The notes under the pieces are model-generated. The model ran no database searches. It was not told the DNA's origin and saw only the letters and a list, made by a program, of their open reading frames with translations. Shown here in pieces: positions 1 through 9,095 of a stretch of DNA of 64,000 bases. The position numbers were made by a program, and so were the translations under genes. The stretch's first letter is position 1; each line of letters opens with the position of its first letter. The stretch covers positions 186,001-250,000 of the IMG/VR virus record IMGVR_UViG_3300033995_001164; one strand, written 5' to 3'. The stretch comes from a virus.

Positions 1-711
1 AAACAATTAATAACAACACAAGATTTTTCATTATTAACTAAATCGGACACAATTAAATTCATTAACGCATTTATTAAAAAATGTAATGATAAAAGTCCTT
101 CAATTGGGGGAGTTGTAACTTTTTCATCTAATGCTCAAGACACCAATTTCCCAATATTTTTTAGACCATCAAATTCAATGTATTCATTAATTAATTCAAC
201 CTCATCTAGCATTGAATCAATTAATATTTCTCAAATATATAAAGAGGTTAAATTAAACTCTGCAGACCCAGGAGGTTATGGATTTATTTATGTTAAAGGT
301 AAAGTGACTTTACGTACTCCTTTAGTTCCTGTTAAAGTAGTTGTCCCACAAGATACTTATATTAGTACAGAGTCAACATATGGCGCTATTGGTGCGGATA
401 AATTATATTTGTTGTCTCATCTATCTCAAATACCGGGTAAATCAAAAATAAATTTTGATAATACATTATATGGAATTGATACTAAAAAATTCGCAGATGA
501 CATTGAACCTAATACTTCAAGTATGGTTAGAGGTGAAGAACTTTTAGAATTAATCAGTTTAATTGTTAGATTCTTGGTTAGTCACACACACGCTTATCCA
601 GGATTACCCCCTGTTAATGTCACTCAAGATGGTTCTAACGTTGCAAACATACTTACTGAAATGCAAAATGCCTATACTAAAATACTTAATGAAAATATTC
701 GACTTAATTGA
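1..711 (+). CDS. Virion structural protein, 5'-truncated by the window edge
   Basis: The frame is open from base 1, so the gene begins before the window and 236 residues are visible. The first internal ATG (178) is not the real start. The visible part has a beta-rich region followed by a C-terminal helix and the motif SHTHAYPGLPPV. Such His-Pro-Gly motifs are common in baseplate and spike-like proteins. It lies 21 bases before another large structural-looking gene. A baseplate or tail role is inferred from this; the family is not recognised. Confidence 0.6.
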   Translation, partial: KQLITTQDFSLLTKSDTIKFINAFIKKCNDKSPSIGGVVTFSSNAQDTNFPIFFRPSNSMYSLINSTSSSIESINISQIYKEVKLNSADPGGYGFIYVKGKVTLRTPLVPVKVVVPQDTYISTESTYGAIGADKLYLLSHLSQIPGKSKINFDNTLYGIDTKKFADDIEPNTSSMVRGEELLELISLIVRFLVSHTHAYPGLPPVNVTQDGSNVANILTEMQNAYTKILNENIRLN

Positions 712-732
712 TATTTATAATTAAAAAGATAG

Positions 733-2235
733 ATGTCAATTTTAAGGTCTTATATAGATAAAAACAATACCATTATTTCAAACTCTTATGTTAATACAGG
801 AAGGAACCCTGTTATTGAGTTAAATTTTGGTGCTTCTGATTTAATTGTTCCAAACTTTGGGTATACGAGATTCATCTTCGATTTAGATTTATCTTTACTA
901 CGTCAAAACATTCAATCGGGTGTAATCTCAACAGGTTGTACTACCGGAATGACACATACATTAAACATGACTAATACCTCTTCATTTGATAACGAATTAT
1001 TAAATACTTTCATGTCAAACGAAAGAAGAAGGGCAACCTCATTTGATTTAATCCTATTTAGAATCCCTGAGATTTCCGGAACTACCGGAGGACCTCAACT
1101 ATGGGATGAAGGTGTTGGATTTGATTATAGTGATTTTAATGTTAGTAAAGGAACCTCAAATGGTTCTTCAACCCCACTTACCTATGTTGATAGTCGTGCA
1201 TATTCGTCAAGACCATCTAACTGGTTTCAAACAACCACAATAGATAATTGGTCTCAACCGGGAATATATGACAACACTAATCAAGGGGTTGTTAATTATT
1301 CGGGATTAACTATTGTTAGTCGACAACATTTTGAATTAGGTAATGAAGACTTATATATGGATATGTCCGCCGAAATTAATGGAGTGTTAAATGGAAGTAT
1401 CACAGGAGTTACCGGGTGGGGATTGGCGTATCTCCCTCAAATTGAGAATATTTCAGGTCTTACCGATAGTTATAGTGTTGCATTCTTTTCAAGACAAACC
1501 CAGACGTTTTACCAACCATTCCTACAAACAACATATAATGATTTAATTCAAGACGATAGAAATCAATTTCTAAAAAACCAAGTTAATAAACTTTATCTAT
1601 ATATCTACCAAAATGGGAATTTTGTAAATTTAGATAGAAACCCTATTGTAAACGTTTATACTCGAGATAATTCACTTTGGTCAGGTGCGACCGGATTAAC
1701 TTCTTGTCTAATTACAAAAGGAATATATGAAGTCACTATTCCTAATGTATTTTCAGGATGTGCCGCCCCATGTGTTTTTTACGATGTATGGTCAAACCTT
1801 TCAATAAATGGACAAGGAATACCAAATGTAGAAAATCAATTTATTCTCCAAGAATATACTTCAGGAATACAAATTGGGTCAACATCTAAGGAGCCTCAAA
1901 AATATGGATTTAATTTTTATGGTATATTACAAAATGAAAATATCCTTAATACCGACATCAGGAAAGTTGGGGTAACCATTAAAAAGGCGTATACCGCTCA
2001 ACAAATGTTATTAGATGTTTCTTCATATTATCGAGTATATGTAAAAGAAGGGACGACTGAAGTTTTAGTTCAAGATTGGACCCCAATTAATAGAACACCG
2101 AATGAATATTATTTTATGTTTGACATGAGAGATAAAATACCAAATCAATATTATGTTGATATTCAAGTAAATACATCAGGTGAAAAAGACACCTATAAAA
2201 AACAATTAACCTTTAATATTGTAAATCACAAGTAA
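733..2235 (+). CDS. Large virion structural protein (baseplate/tail type)
   Basis: 500 residues, beta-rich, with many Ser/Thr/Asn/Gly and no signal peptide or membrane segment. The N-terminus (MSILRSYIDKNNTIISNSYVNTGRNPVIEL is its general region) and the repeated short beta segments resemble phage baseplate or fibre-associated proteins. Its stop overlaps the start of the next gene, so the two are translationally coupled. The function is inferred from size, composition and the structural neighbour upstream. Confidence 0.55.
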   Translation: MSILRSYIDKNNTIISNSYVNTGRNPVIELNFGASDLIVPNFGYTRFIFDLDLSLLRQNIQSGVISTGCTTGMTHTLNMTNTSSFDNELLNTFMSNERRRATSFDLILFRIPEISGTTGGPQLWDEGVGFDYSDFNVSKGTSNGSSTPLTYVDSRAYSSRPSNWFQTTTIDNWSQPGIYDNTNQGVVNYSGLTIVSRQHFELGNEDLYMDMSAEINGVLNGSITGVTGWGLAYLPQIENISGLTDSYSVAFFSRQTQTFYQPFLQTTYNDLIQDDRNQFLKNQVNKLYLYIYQNGNFVNLDRNPIVNVYTRDNSLWSGATGLTSCLITKGIYEVTIPNVFSGCAAPCVFYDVWSNLSINGQGIPNVENQFILQEYTSGIQIGSTSKEPQKYGFNFYGILQNENILNTDIRKVGVTIKKAYTAQQMLLDVSSYYRVYVKEGTTEVLVQDWTPINRTPNEYYFMFDMRDKIPNQYYVDIQVNTSGEKDTYKKQLTFNIVNHK

Positions 2236-2680
2236 TGAATAAAATAGTTAAACTAACGGAATCCGATTTAAATAGAATCGTAAAGAAAGTTCTTAAAGAA
2301 CAAGAAGTTGCTGATTATATGTTTTTTAGTAATCTTCAACAAATTAAAAGACAATGTGAAGTCTTATTAGAAATGGACCCTCAACAAATCGATGAAATTA
2401 TTAATGAAGGGGGGCATGATTGGGCGGATGACCATGTAACTGAAGCCAAAAATAATATGGACCAAGTATTTGATTTTTTAATGAATGAAACCAAAAAAGA
2501 ATATATCGATTATGAGGAGGTAAACGAAGGTAAAAAAAAAATGTTGCAACCAATAAAAAATTATGGAAACAATCTTTAGATTGGGCGAGGCAACGATATG
2601 ACGTTTGTCCTAGCGCTTATTGTAATGGTGCTGCCGTCAAACGATACAATTCTAAGGGGGGTAAATGGAAAAAAGAGTAA
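2235..2680 (+). CDS. Tagged protein with a probable -1 frameshift at A10
   Basis: The zero frame ends at 2579 (114 residues). A run of ten A (2532-2541) precedes that stop. Moving to the -1 frame there continues a well-formed protein to the stop at 2678-2680, giving about 148 residues in total. The extension reads like real coding sequence (LWKQSLDWARQRYD, then a Cys/Lys-rich tail). The N-terminus carries the tag LTESDLNRIVKKVLKEQ, shared with other proteins in the window and ending in L-K-E-Q. Either programmed slippage, transcript slippage or a sequencing indel would explain the break. Confidence 0.6.
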
Positions 2681-2697
2681 TAATACTCTTTTTTTTC
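2669..2697 (+). terminator. Rho-independent terminator
   Basis: The hairpin AAGAGTA-ATAA-TACTCTT is followed by a run of T. It overlaps the stop of the frameshifted product, which supports the longer gene ending here. Confidence 0.75.
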
Positions 2698-2750
2698 CGT
2701 AAAAAATTACATACTTAGACACTTTACCCAAAAACCATATATTTATATAT

Positions 2751-3659
2751 ATGGAAACAAAATATTGTAAAAAATGTGATAATTTTATCCCTATCGGTGA
2801 ATTTCATCAATCACAAAATTCTTCATTGTGTAAATACCATCATAATGAGATTGGTAGAAATAATAAAAAAAAATATCGAAAAGACCCGAAAAACAAAGAA
2901 AAAGAGAGATTAAACTATCACGAAAGAAAAGTTAGACTATGGGCAAATTATCTCCTATCCTCAACCAAAAAAAGAAATTATGAAAATAATTTAACTGTTG
3001 AAGATATTTTAGAGATATATAACAAACAAGAGGGTAAATGTTATTGGTTTAAAATCCCTTTAATCCCTTCAACTATTAAAAAACACCCTCAAAAACCATC
3101 TTTAGATAGAATAGATGGGTTAAAAGGTTATACAAAAGAAAATGTTGTATTATCCTGTTATGCTGCTAATATCGGAAGAAATGAAACTTCAAGTGAAATT
3201 TGGTCTGATTTTTTAGAGGTCTTGTTTAATGGTGTTAATAAAACTGAAAAAAAGATAAATAACGAAGTAATTAAATTAAATAAAAAAATTGAGGAAACCG
3301 ATGACAGGGACGAGTTCGCAATTTATGATGAAAATTTAAATTGTACTGTAGTTAAAAATTTAAATCAATATGCTAGAGATAATAATATTAGCGTAAATAC
3401 TATACATTCAAGTCGGAAAAAAATAAATAGAGTTATTCAAAAAGGATTAATTATATTAAATCGAAGTAAAAAAGAGACCGTGGAAAAACGAATGTATCTA
3501 TTAACATCACCAAACGGTAATAAATACACGGTTCAATCATTACGAAAATTTTGTAATGAAAACAACCTTAATGATAGTGCATTACAAAAAGTGGGAAAAG
3601 GAGAAATTAAACATTATAAAGGTTGGGGATGTGAATATGTGACAAAAATTTTAATTTAA
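2751..3659 (+). CDS. HNH-type homing endonuclease with NUMOD-like tail
   Basis: 302 residues. The N-terminus has a zinc-binding pattern (CKKC...C...H). The core around residues 115-145 (SLDRIDGLKGYTKENVVLSC) is the HNH pattern seen in phage homing nucleases. The C-terminal third has two short helix-turn segments resembling NUMOD DNA-binding modules. It sits alone after a terminator. Very low GC and its stand-alone position fit a selfish gene that cuts DNA lacking it. Confidence 0.8.
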   Translation: METKYCKKCDNFIPIGEFHQSQNSSLCKYHHNEIGRNNKKKYRKDPKNKEKERLNYHERKVRLWANYLLSSTKKRNYENNLTVEDILEIYNKQEGKCYWFKIPLIPSTIKKHPQKPSLDRIDGLKGYTKENVVLSCYAANIGRNETSSEIWSDFLEVLFNGVNKTEKKINNEVIKLNKKIEETDDRDEFAIYDENLNCTVVKNLNQYARDNNISVNTIHSSRKKINRVIQKGLIILNRSKKETVEKRMYLLTSPNGNKYTVQSLRKFCNENNLNDSALQKVGKGEIKHYKGWGCEYVTKILI

Positions 3660-3663
3660 AAAG

Positions 3664-3696
3664 TTTGGTGTATTCAAAAAAATATGTTTACCTTTG
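3664..3696 (+). promoter_or_regulatory. Bacteroidota-type promoter
   Basis: TTTG at 3664-3667 and TACCTTTG at 3689-3696, spacer 21. It lies 22 bases before the start of the next gene. Confidence 0.6.
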
Positions 3697-3718
3697 TCGA
3701 GTTAAAACACGATAAACT

Positions 3719-4117
3719 ATGAGGCATTTTTTTAGAAAAACGAGATTAAAAATTTACTTGAAATTTAGGGGGATTACCCGAATTAAAATGTCGTCTGTTG
3801 ATAAGAATGAGATAAAATCTTCTGCGATTTGTCGGCGTTTAATATCTCACCCGGATTCTAAATTTTTAATTGCTCCATTATCCCATAAAAGATATATTAA
3901 AAACGACCCATTAGGGATGTTTATTGTTTTATCAAACAATAGAATTAACATCACTAATCACATATATAACTATGATGTTAATTTAAGTCCAGCAATTTCC
4001 GATAAATTAAACGATATGTTTGATAATAAAGTTGAATTGTTAAGACAAACTTTTGAAACTGAAATTAAAAGTCAAATTAAGCATTCTCTTACCACAATAC
4101 TTGAAAAACTTATGTAG
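3719..4117 (+). CDS. Hypothetical protein
   Basis: 132 residues, basic N-terminus. An internal ATG at 3788 is an alternative start, but the promoter at 3664-3696 favours 3719. The end is predicted helical (LRQTFETEIKSQIKHSLTTILEKLM in general region). The stop overlaps the end of the convergent gene by 8 bases. Family not recognised. Confidence 0.55.
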   Translation: MRHFFRKTRLKIYLKFRGITRIKMSSVDKNEIKSSAICRRLISHPDSKFLIAPLSHKRYIKNDPLGMFIVLSNNRINITNHIYNYDVNLSPAISDKLNDMFDNKVELLRQTFETEIKSQIKHSLTTILEKLM

Positions 4118-4553
4118 ATAGTTGTTCTTTAATCACTTTTAAAATTAAACCTCTTAATGATTCATTTTGAGGTTTTTTTATTGGGGTTTTAATTAATCTT
4201 TTTTTAGTCCCATTCCACACCGATTCTGACTCTTTAATTGGATTACCACTTAAAGTGGGATTAACAGCGGAACCCTCTTCATCATTCTGACCTCGGTAAC
4301 TTTGTTTTTGTTTCATTAACAAATGAGACATTTTTTTAGTCTTAGACTCTATCTCTTTTCTTTTTTGGGGGGTTTCCTTATAATCTCCATCCGCCTCTTC
4401 ATAAGCCAATTCTGCATTTGTATAGTGGTAAACTTCATCAGTAAATGGGTCTAATTGTTTTTTTTCCCATATTTGAGGGGCTAAAACAATTGGTGTTTTA
4501 TAATTTCCGGAACTTCCGGAACCTGTTGCTTCATTTATTCTATTTTTTTTCAT
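4110..4553 (-). CDS. Hypothetical tagged protein (INEAT start, KVIKEQ end)
   Basis: 147 residues from the ATG at 4553. An upstream in-frame start at 4607 would add a hydrophobic stretch not matched by other family members. The start MKKNRINEATGSG parallels MKKNKVTEATD of the M15-like protein at 38429, and contains I-N-E|A. The C-terminus SLRGLILKVIKEQ resembles the L-x-E-Q tags found at other N-termini, here at the opposite end. The middle is polar and probably disordered. I infer a virion-associated protein; function unknown. Confidence 0.55.
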   Translation of the reverse strand: MKKNRINEATGSGSSGNYKTPIVLAPQIWEKKQLDPFTDEVYHYTNAELAYEEADGDYKETPQKRKEIESKTKKMSHLLMKQKQSYRGQNDEEGSAVNPTLSGNPIKESESVWNGTKKRLIKTPIKKPQNESLRGLILKVIKEQLST

Positions 4554-4585
4554 ATACTTAACTATAAATATACAATTAAAGAATA

Positions 4586-4831
4586 ATGGAACAAGAAAGA
4601 CAACCACTAGGGTTATTATTTGATAGCGTGGGATATAACTCCCCTGAAGATGTTGATAGATTAATAGATGACATGACTATTGAACAATCTTTTTATATCT
4701 TAACTCAATCGTTACACTATGTTCATAGTTCTCGATTATTTACGATGCAAGAAACTGAATTAGTTTCAAAATCGTTAAGGATACTACATAAAGTAATGTC
4801 GGGTAATAATGAATCAGAAACAACTGAATAA
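4586..4831 (+). CDS. Small hypothetical protein
   Basis: 81 residues, acidic, mostly helical. It is divergent from the preceding minus-strand gene, whose start is 33 bases away. A bidirectional terminator follows the stop. Family not recognised. Confidence 0.55.
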   Translation: MEQERQPLGLLFDSVGYNSPEDVDRLIDDMTIEQSFYILTQSLHYVHSSRLFTMQETELVSKSLRILHKVMSGNNESETTE

Positions 4832-4832
4832 A

Positions 4833-4861
4833 AAAAAAAAGGTCTCACGGGACCTTTTTTT
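4833..4861. terminator. Bidirectional terminator between convergent genes
   Basis: GGTC-TCACG-GGACC flanked by A-run and T-run, so it can work in both directions between genes ending at 4831 (+) and 4868 (-). Confidence 0.8.
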
Positions 4862-4867
4862 ATTTAA

Positions 4868-5716
4868 TTATAGTTTGTTTCCACAAGAAGGACAAAATTT
4901 AAAATTACTTTTTGTTTTGACCCCGCATTCCGTACAGTAATTTCTTATGTCAGAACTTGTTTTGTTTTTAGTACTCAAAGGTTGTATTTGAATTCGAATC
5001 TGATGAGACGCATAATACTCAAATTCTTTATTTGAGTTTTGAAAATGTTGATTTGTTTTTTCACCCTTTTCAACTCTTCCGGTTTCAATACTTTTACTTA
5101 TTGGGGTTTGGGATGAATTGTAAAATGCCGTATTAGTTATACCGGCAGTATTAGTTATACCGGCAGTATTTATGACCCCACTAACATTTGACGATGTGTT
5201 AAATGCCGTTGAAGAAATGCCATTAGTGAAAGTTGAACTACCACAAGTCCCAAAAATTGAATTATCTGTTGTTGTTGAAATAAAGGTTGGATTGTATGTA
5301 CTATTCAATTGATTTAGATTGGTGGTACCGTAACGATAATTATTACTCAATGTTAAATGGTTATTTCGTTTCTCATTGTAGAACTCAATTCGTATGTCCC
5401 CGTTTAAGGCAATTGCCGATTGATTTTCCGAAGTATTATTAACAGTGTAGGTACTGAACTGAAATTTGTTATTTGTGTCGAAGAAACGTTCTAAAAACAC
5501 TCTTTCTCCGGGTCTTAAAACTAAACCACTTTGTGAGATATAATCACCATGTAATTTTATTTTACAAAGAATAGTGTTTTGGGTTGGATTATGAATTTCG
5601 AATTCAAAATTGTCATTGTCTTCCATGAAGACTACGTGTCCGTTATAAACTTTTAGACGCGATTTTTTCTTAGTGATGTGAGCATTTGGTTTGCTCACCG
5701 CAGTTGTGTAATTCAT
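4868..5716 (-). CDS. Virion-associated protein with C-terminal zinc ribbon
   Basis: 282 residues. Residues 20-95 form a beta domain with phrases such as FEIHNPTQ and GLVLRPGERVFLER, which I know from conserved proteins of large phages. The middle (130-215) is Asn/Ser/Thr-rich and includes a tandem ITNTAG repeat. The last 25 residues are a zinc ribbon (CTEC...CPSC). Probably a virion or host-interaction protein. The zinc ribbon and the beta domain are clear; the role is inferred. Confidence 0.6.
   Translation of the reverse strand: MNYTTAVSKPNAHITKKKSRLKVYNGHVVFMEDNDNFEFEIHNPTQNTILCKIKLHGDYISQSGLVLRPGERVFLERFFDTNNKFQFSTYTVNNTSENQSAIALNGDIRIEFYNEKRNNHLTLSNNYRYGTTNLNQLNSTYNPTFISTTTDNSIFGTCGSSTFTNGISSTAFNTSSNVSGVINTAGITNTAGITNTAFYNSSQTPISKSIETGRVEKGEKTNQHFQNSNKEFEYYASHQIRIQIQPLSTKNKTSSDIRNYCTECGVKTKSNFKFCPSCGNKL
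5130..5168 (-). repeat. 18-bp tandem repeat inside the zinc-ribbon gene
   Basis: The unit GTATTAGTTATACCGGCA occurs twice in tandem and then as a partial third copy. It encodes the ITNTAG repeat and probably varies in copy number by slippage. Confidence 0.7.
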
Positions 5717-5840
5717 TTTACTTAATTTTATAATAGTTAATGACTATGTTACTGATACCTTTGTGTCCGTGAATACTCTAAAGTCAAATTGACTCGGGAC
5801 CAATAATCTAAAATCTATTAATAAATATATCTGAAAAAAT

Positions 5841-5871
5841 TTTGCAGTGAAGTAAAAAATATTTATTTTTG
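5841..5871 (+). promoter_or_regulatory. Bacteroidota-type promoter
   Basis: TTTG, 19-base spacer, TATTTTTG. The start codon at 5889 is 17 bases downstream. Confidence 0.7.
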
Positions 5872-5888
5872 TAGGAAATATTTAAATT

Positions 5889-6143
5889 ATGAAAAAGTTA
5901 TTATTATTGATTCTACTTATGGGAAGTTTATCGTCATTTTCACAAGTAAAGAAAAAAACCCCTAAACCCAAAAATTTGGATAAAGAGGTTAATCTTTCTT
6001 TAGATTCACTTTCCAAAATTTATAAAAAAAATGTTCTTGTGGTAAAAACATTTATTATAAATGACACATTAAAAAGATATATTGGGTACATTAAAGATGA
6101 TAAATTATACCACGAATTGATTGAAGTAAAACGTATTAACTAA
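5889..6143 (+). CDS. Small secreted protein
   Basis: 84 residues. Residues 1-19 are a signal peptide (MKK, then a Leu-rich core, then SSFS-Q). The mature part is short and Lys-rich. It has its own promoter, and its stop overlaps the end of the convergent OmpA-like gene by 8 bases. Periplasmic or outer-membrane location is inferred; function unknown. Confidence 0.6.
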   Translation: MKKLLLLILLMGSLSSFSQVKKKTPKPKNLDKEVNLSLDSLSKIYKKNVLVVKTFIINDTLKRYIGYIKDDKLYHELIEVKRIN

Positions 6144-7269
6144 TACAACGCCCAATTAAACCATATCCTGTTTTAATTTTATCCGTACCTATTGGGGAAA
6201 ATACTTTAACTTTTTTATCCCCTGATGGTGAGTCAAATGGTATGGTAATGCCTTTATTAGATAAATTATAAATAACAAACTCAGTCTGACCTTGTTCTAT
6301 CATTCTTTTCATCTTCAACAATGGTGGTCCAATTTCATCACCTGATTTTTGATACTGAATTGAATTTGAGTTATTTAATAATTGTCTAACCAAATCATTA
6401 TAATCAGTAACTGTTATTGTTAAAATCTTACTTCCTGAAACGGCCACTGAATTATTAATTTTTAATTTAGTTAAGAAAAAAACAGATAATGGAGTATATT
6501 TCCAATCTTTATATTTGCTAACCTCACTTGTGATATAACCAGTGTCTGTTTCAATGTTACCATCATTTGTCGTGATAATTAACCTATCAGGTATTTGGCC
6601 TGGAGTAAATACCATTTCCCCTTTACCATTCAAGAACTCATCAGTTAAAACATAATTTAATTTTGGGTCTCCCTGACCTGCATTAATTCCTAAATTAAAA
6701 TTACATTTTGTACCTCCACCTTTAATATCAAAGGTTACAAATTGTTCTTGACGATATTTTTTAATTAAATCAGGATTTCTATTATCCCCTTTTGTTTTAT
6801 CATATGGGGTTGACCCTATTTTAACATCTGATTCGGATTTTGGAGTGTTAATTGTTAAAACATTCTTTTTTATTAAATCAGGAAATATTTCATCAAAATA
6901 TTTTTTAACGGAATTAGCCCTTGCCAAACCTAAACTACCTTTAGTCTCAAAACCTTTAGGGTTTGTAACATTAGATTCTCCGGATGAAATATTCACAACA
7001 AATTGACCACCGCCAGAATTTTTAATAAACTCTTCTATTTTAGGTTTTAATGATAATATAACATTTTTAACTTTTTCAGAATCATACTCACCAAATCCAA
7101 AATTATTTCCAATATTTTGAGTTGGGAAAGTTTTTTGTACGGGTGTGTTATTAATATTTTTTGAAATTAATTGTTCGTTAATTAAATATAAATTTTTAGT
7201 CGCACTTTCATGTAAATTAAGAATTCTATTTCTTTCATCCTTGTTAATATCCCAAGTTTGTTTAATCAT
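6136..7269 (-). CDS. Tagged OmpA-like peptidoglycan-binding protein
   Basis: 377 residues. The start holds the tag ERNRILNLHESATKNLYL followed by I-N-E-Q (residue 33), a possible prohead-protease site. Residues 60-175 look like an OmpA-like domain: FVVNISSGES, then GLARANSVKKYFDEI, then the TFDIKGGG strand. OmpA-like domains bind peptidoglycan. The C-terminal half is beta-rich and not recognised. It belongs to a family of tagged wall-related proteins at 7964, 9096, 9550, 60700 and 61632. I infer packaged cargo that contacts the cell wall. Confidence 0.65.
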   Translation of the reverse strand: MIKQTWDINKDERNRILNLHESATKNLYLINEQLISKNINNTPVQKTFPTQNIGNNFGFGEYDSEKVKNVILSLKPKIEEFIKNSGGGQFVVNISSGESNVTNPKGFETKGSLGLARANSVKKYFDEIFPDLIKKNVLTINTPKSESDVKIGSTPYDKTKGDNRNPDLIKKYRQEQFVTFDIKGGGTKCNFNLGINAGQGDPKLNYVLTDEFLNGKGEMVFTPGQIPDRLIITTNDGNIETDTGYITSEVSKYKDWKYTPLSVFFLTKLKINNSVAVSGSKILTITVTDYNDLVRQLLNNSNSIQYQKSGDEIGPPLLKMKRMIEQGQTEFVIYNLSNKGITIPFDSPSGDKKVKVFSPIGTDKIKTGYGLIGRCIS

Positions 7270-7315
7270 TTTTATTTTTAATTATAAATAGTTTAAATTA
7301 TCTTATTAATTTTAT

Positions 7316-7346
7316 TTTGTGAATTACCATAATATCATTATCTTTG
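7316..7346 (+). promoter_or_regulatory. Bacteroidota-type promoter
   Basis: TTTG, 19-base spacer, TATCTTTG; start codon at 7365. Confidence 0.8.
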
Positions 7347-7364
7347 TACTCTAAAATAATAGAT

Positions 7365-7967
7365 ATGAAAAAAAAAATTTTATTATTCGTTATTGGTGTT
7401 CTAAGTTTAGTTTCAGAATCTTGTATCTCCCAAAAATTTAAAAATGGTGATATCATATTCCAAACATCAAAATCGTCTCAAAGTAAAATGATTCAAATTA
7501 TTACCGAATCAAAATTAACTCATTGTGGTATAATTTTTTATCAAAACGGAAAACCTTACGTATTTGAAGCGGTTCAACCTGTAAAAATAACACCTTTACA
7601 AAAATGGATTAGTCGTGGTTTTAATGAAAAATATATTGTATCTAGAGTTAAACTCCCATTAACTAATAATCAATTAAAGGAAATGTACGGATATTCCAAA
7701 TCTTTACTTGGTAAAAATTATGATATTAAGTTTGAATGGTCGGATAAAAACATGTATTGCTCAGAATTAGTTTATAAAGTATTTGTTGCTGGAGACCGAT
7801 TTATTGGACGAGCAAAAAAATTCTCCGATTACAACTTAAACAATAAAATTGTTAAAGACGCAATCAAGAGAAGATATGGGGATTCTATTAATCTAAATGA
7901 AATGGTTATTACACCTGTTGATATATATCAAAGTTCTGAACTTAATACAATATACGATAATTACTAA
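7365..7967 (+). CDS. YiiX-like permuted papain-fold hydrolase, exported
   Basis: 200 residues from the ATG at 7365, which follows the promoter; an earlier in-frame ATG at 7344 overlaps the promoter and is rejected. Residues 1-22 are a signal or lipoprotein peptide (SLVSESC). Then comes FKNGDIIFQTS, a His in SKLTHCGIIFY, and a Cys in MYCSELVYKVF. This His-before-Cys order is typical of YiiX/DUF830, a circularly permuted NlpC/P60 group acting on amide or ester bonds. It probably acts in the periplasm during infection. The stop overlaps the convergent gene by 4 bases. Confidence 0.75.
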   Translation: MKKKILLFVIGVLSLVSESCISQKFKNGDIIFQTSKSSQSKMIQIITESKLTHCGIIFYQNGKPYVFEAVQPVKITPLQKWISRGFNEKYIVSRVKLPLTNNQLKEMYGYSKSLLGKNYDIKFEWSDKNMYCSELVYKVFVAGDRFIGRAKKFSDYNLNNKIVKDAIKRRYGDSINLNEMVITPVDIYQSSELNTIYDNY

Positions 7968-9094
7968 ACTTGGAAGAAACTATCTGATTGGTCTTTAAAA
8001 CTATTTACCACTGAAATTGGGGTTGGGAAACAAAAAGACCCCGTTTGAATCCCTCCTGATTTAGCTACATCACGATTGAACGTACCACAATTAGCGTCCT
8101 CGTCACCAATAGAGAAATCAAGAGCACTGTATTCTCTTTGCTTTACCGATGCATAATCAATTGCCCCGGATGGGTTTGGTAATTTAACGACCGCAACAGT
8201 CATTGACATTGTTGGTCCCGGTGGATAAGTTTTTTGTTTTGCCAATTTTGATACTTGTTTAGGGTTTAGTAGTTGACCATCTTTAATTTTACCTACTCTA
8301 CCTAATGGGTGGGATAACACTTTACCATACCCTTTTTTAGAACCAGGGTATCTACCAAATTCATAACAAGTTGCATTACCGTCCGGTGATATTATAATAC
8401 AACCACCGTGACCTAATTTACCATAAGTACCTTCTTTACCACCACCTGACGTAACTCTAACTAAAGAACCAAGTAATTGAGATAAACCACTTTTCCCATC
8501 AATTTTAGGTTGATATTCGGGGAATGCCCATATTAACATAAACCCACCGTTTTTTGACGGTGAAGTTACTTTATTAGTTTTATTACCTTTAATCTTATCT
8601 AATCTTCTATCTTTCCCTAAACTAACTCTAGTATTATCAATTTCGGTTGGATTTAATTCCGGTTTAAGTTTAAATTTATCTGAACCTATAGATGTCTGAG
8701 TTTTTTTCTTTACTGGTTGTACTTTAGTTTGACCAACAACGGGAGGTGTTACTGTGTTTATAACAGGAATTTTTTCATTATATATTTTACCCTTTATTGA
8801 ATTAATTGACTTAGGGTTATTTGCTAAGACCCAATTAGGGTTGTCCCCATCCGACGATTTAGCGTAATAATAATCATTCCCCATTTTACCGTAAACATAA
8901 GGGTCTCCCACATTACCTTTTTTGATTATGGCTCCTTGAGTGTTTTGAAGATTTTGAGGACCAACTTGTGGTTGTGTGGGTAGTCCCATATCTAAAGTAG
9001 GTTGTTCGGATAAATATTGTCTTTTAGTCGCAGACTCGTGAAGATTTAAAATTCGGTCTTTTTCTTCATTATTAATTAAAAATAAATTATTCAT
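7964..9094 (-). CDS. Tagged permuted NlpC/P60-like hydrolase
   Basis: 376 residues. The tag NEEKDRILNLHESATKRQYL is followed by L-S-E-Q (28-31). Residues 55-110 form a small beta domain. After a Pro/Lys/Thr linker, residues 185-345 contain GHGGCIIISPDG (His229) and DANCGTFNRDVAKSGG (Cys336). His before Cys suggests a permuted papain-like amidase; the assignment rests on this motif order. It is third in a tight minus-strand group 10188-9550, 9545-9096, 9094-7964. I infer packaged cell-wall-acting cargo. Confidence 0.6.
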   Translation of the reverse strand: MNNLFLINNEEKDRILNLHESATKRQYLSEQPTLDMGLPTQPQVGPQNLQNTQGAIIKKGNVGDPYVYGKMGNDYYYAKSSDGDNPNWVLANNPKSINSIKGKIYNEKIPVINTVTPPVVGQTKVQPVKKKTQTSIGSDKFKLKPELNPTEIDNTRVSLGKDRRLDKIKGNKTNKVTSPSKNGGFMLIWAFPEYQPKIDGKSGLSQLLGSLVRVTSGGGKEGTYGKLGHGGCIIISPDGNATCYEFGRYPGSKKGYGKVLSHPLGRVGKIKDGQLLNPKQVSKLAKQKTYPPGPTMSMTVAVVKLPNPSGAIDYASVKQREYSALDFSIGDEDANCGTFNRDVAKSGGIQTGSFCFPTPISVVNSFKDQSDSFFQV

Positions 9095-9095
9095 A

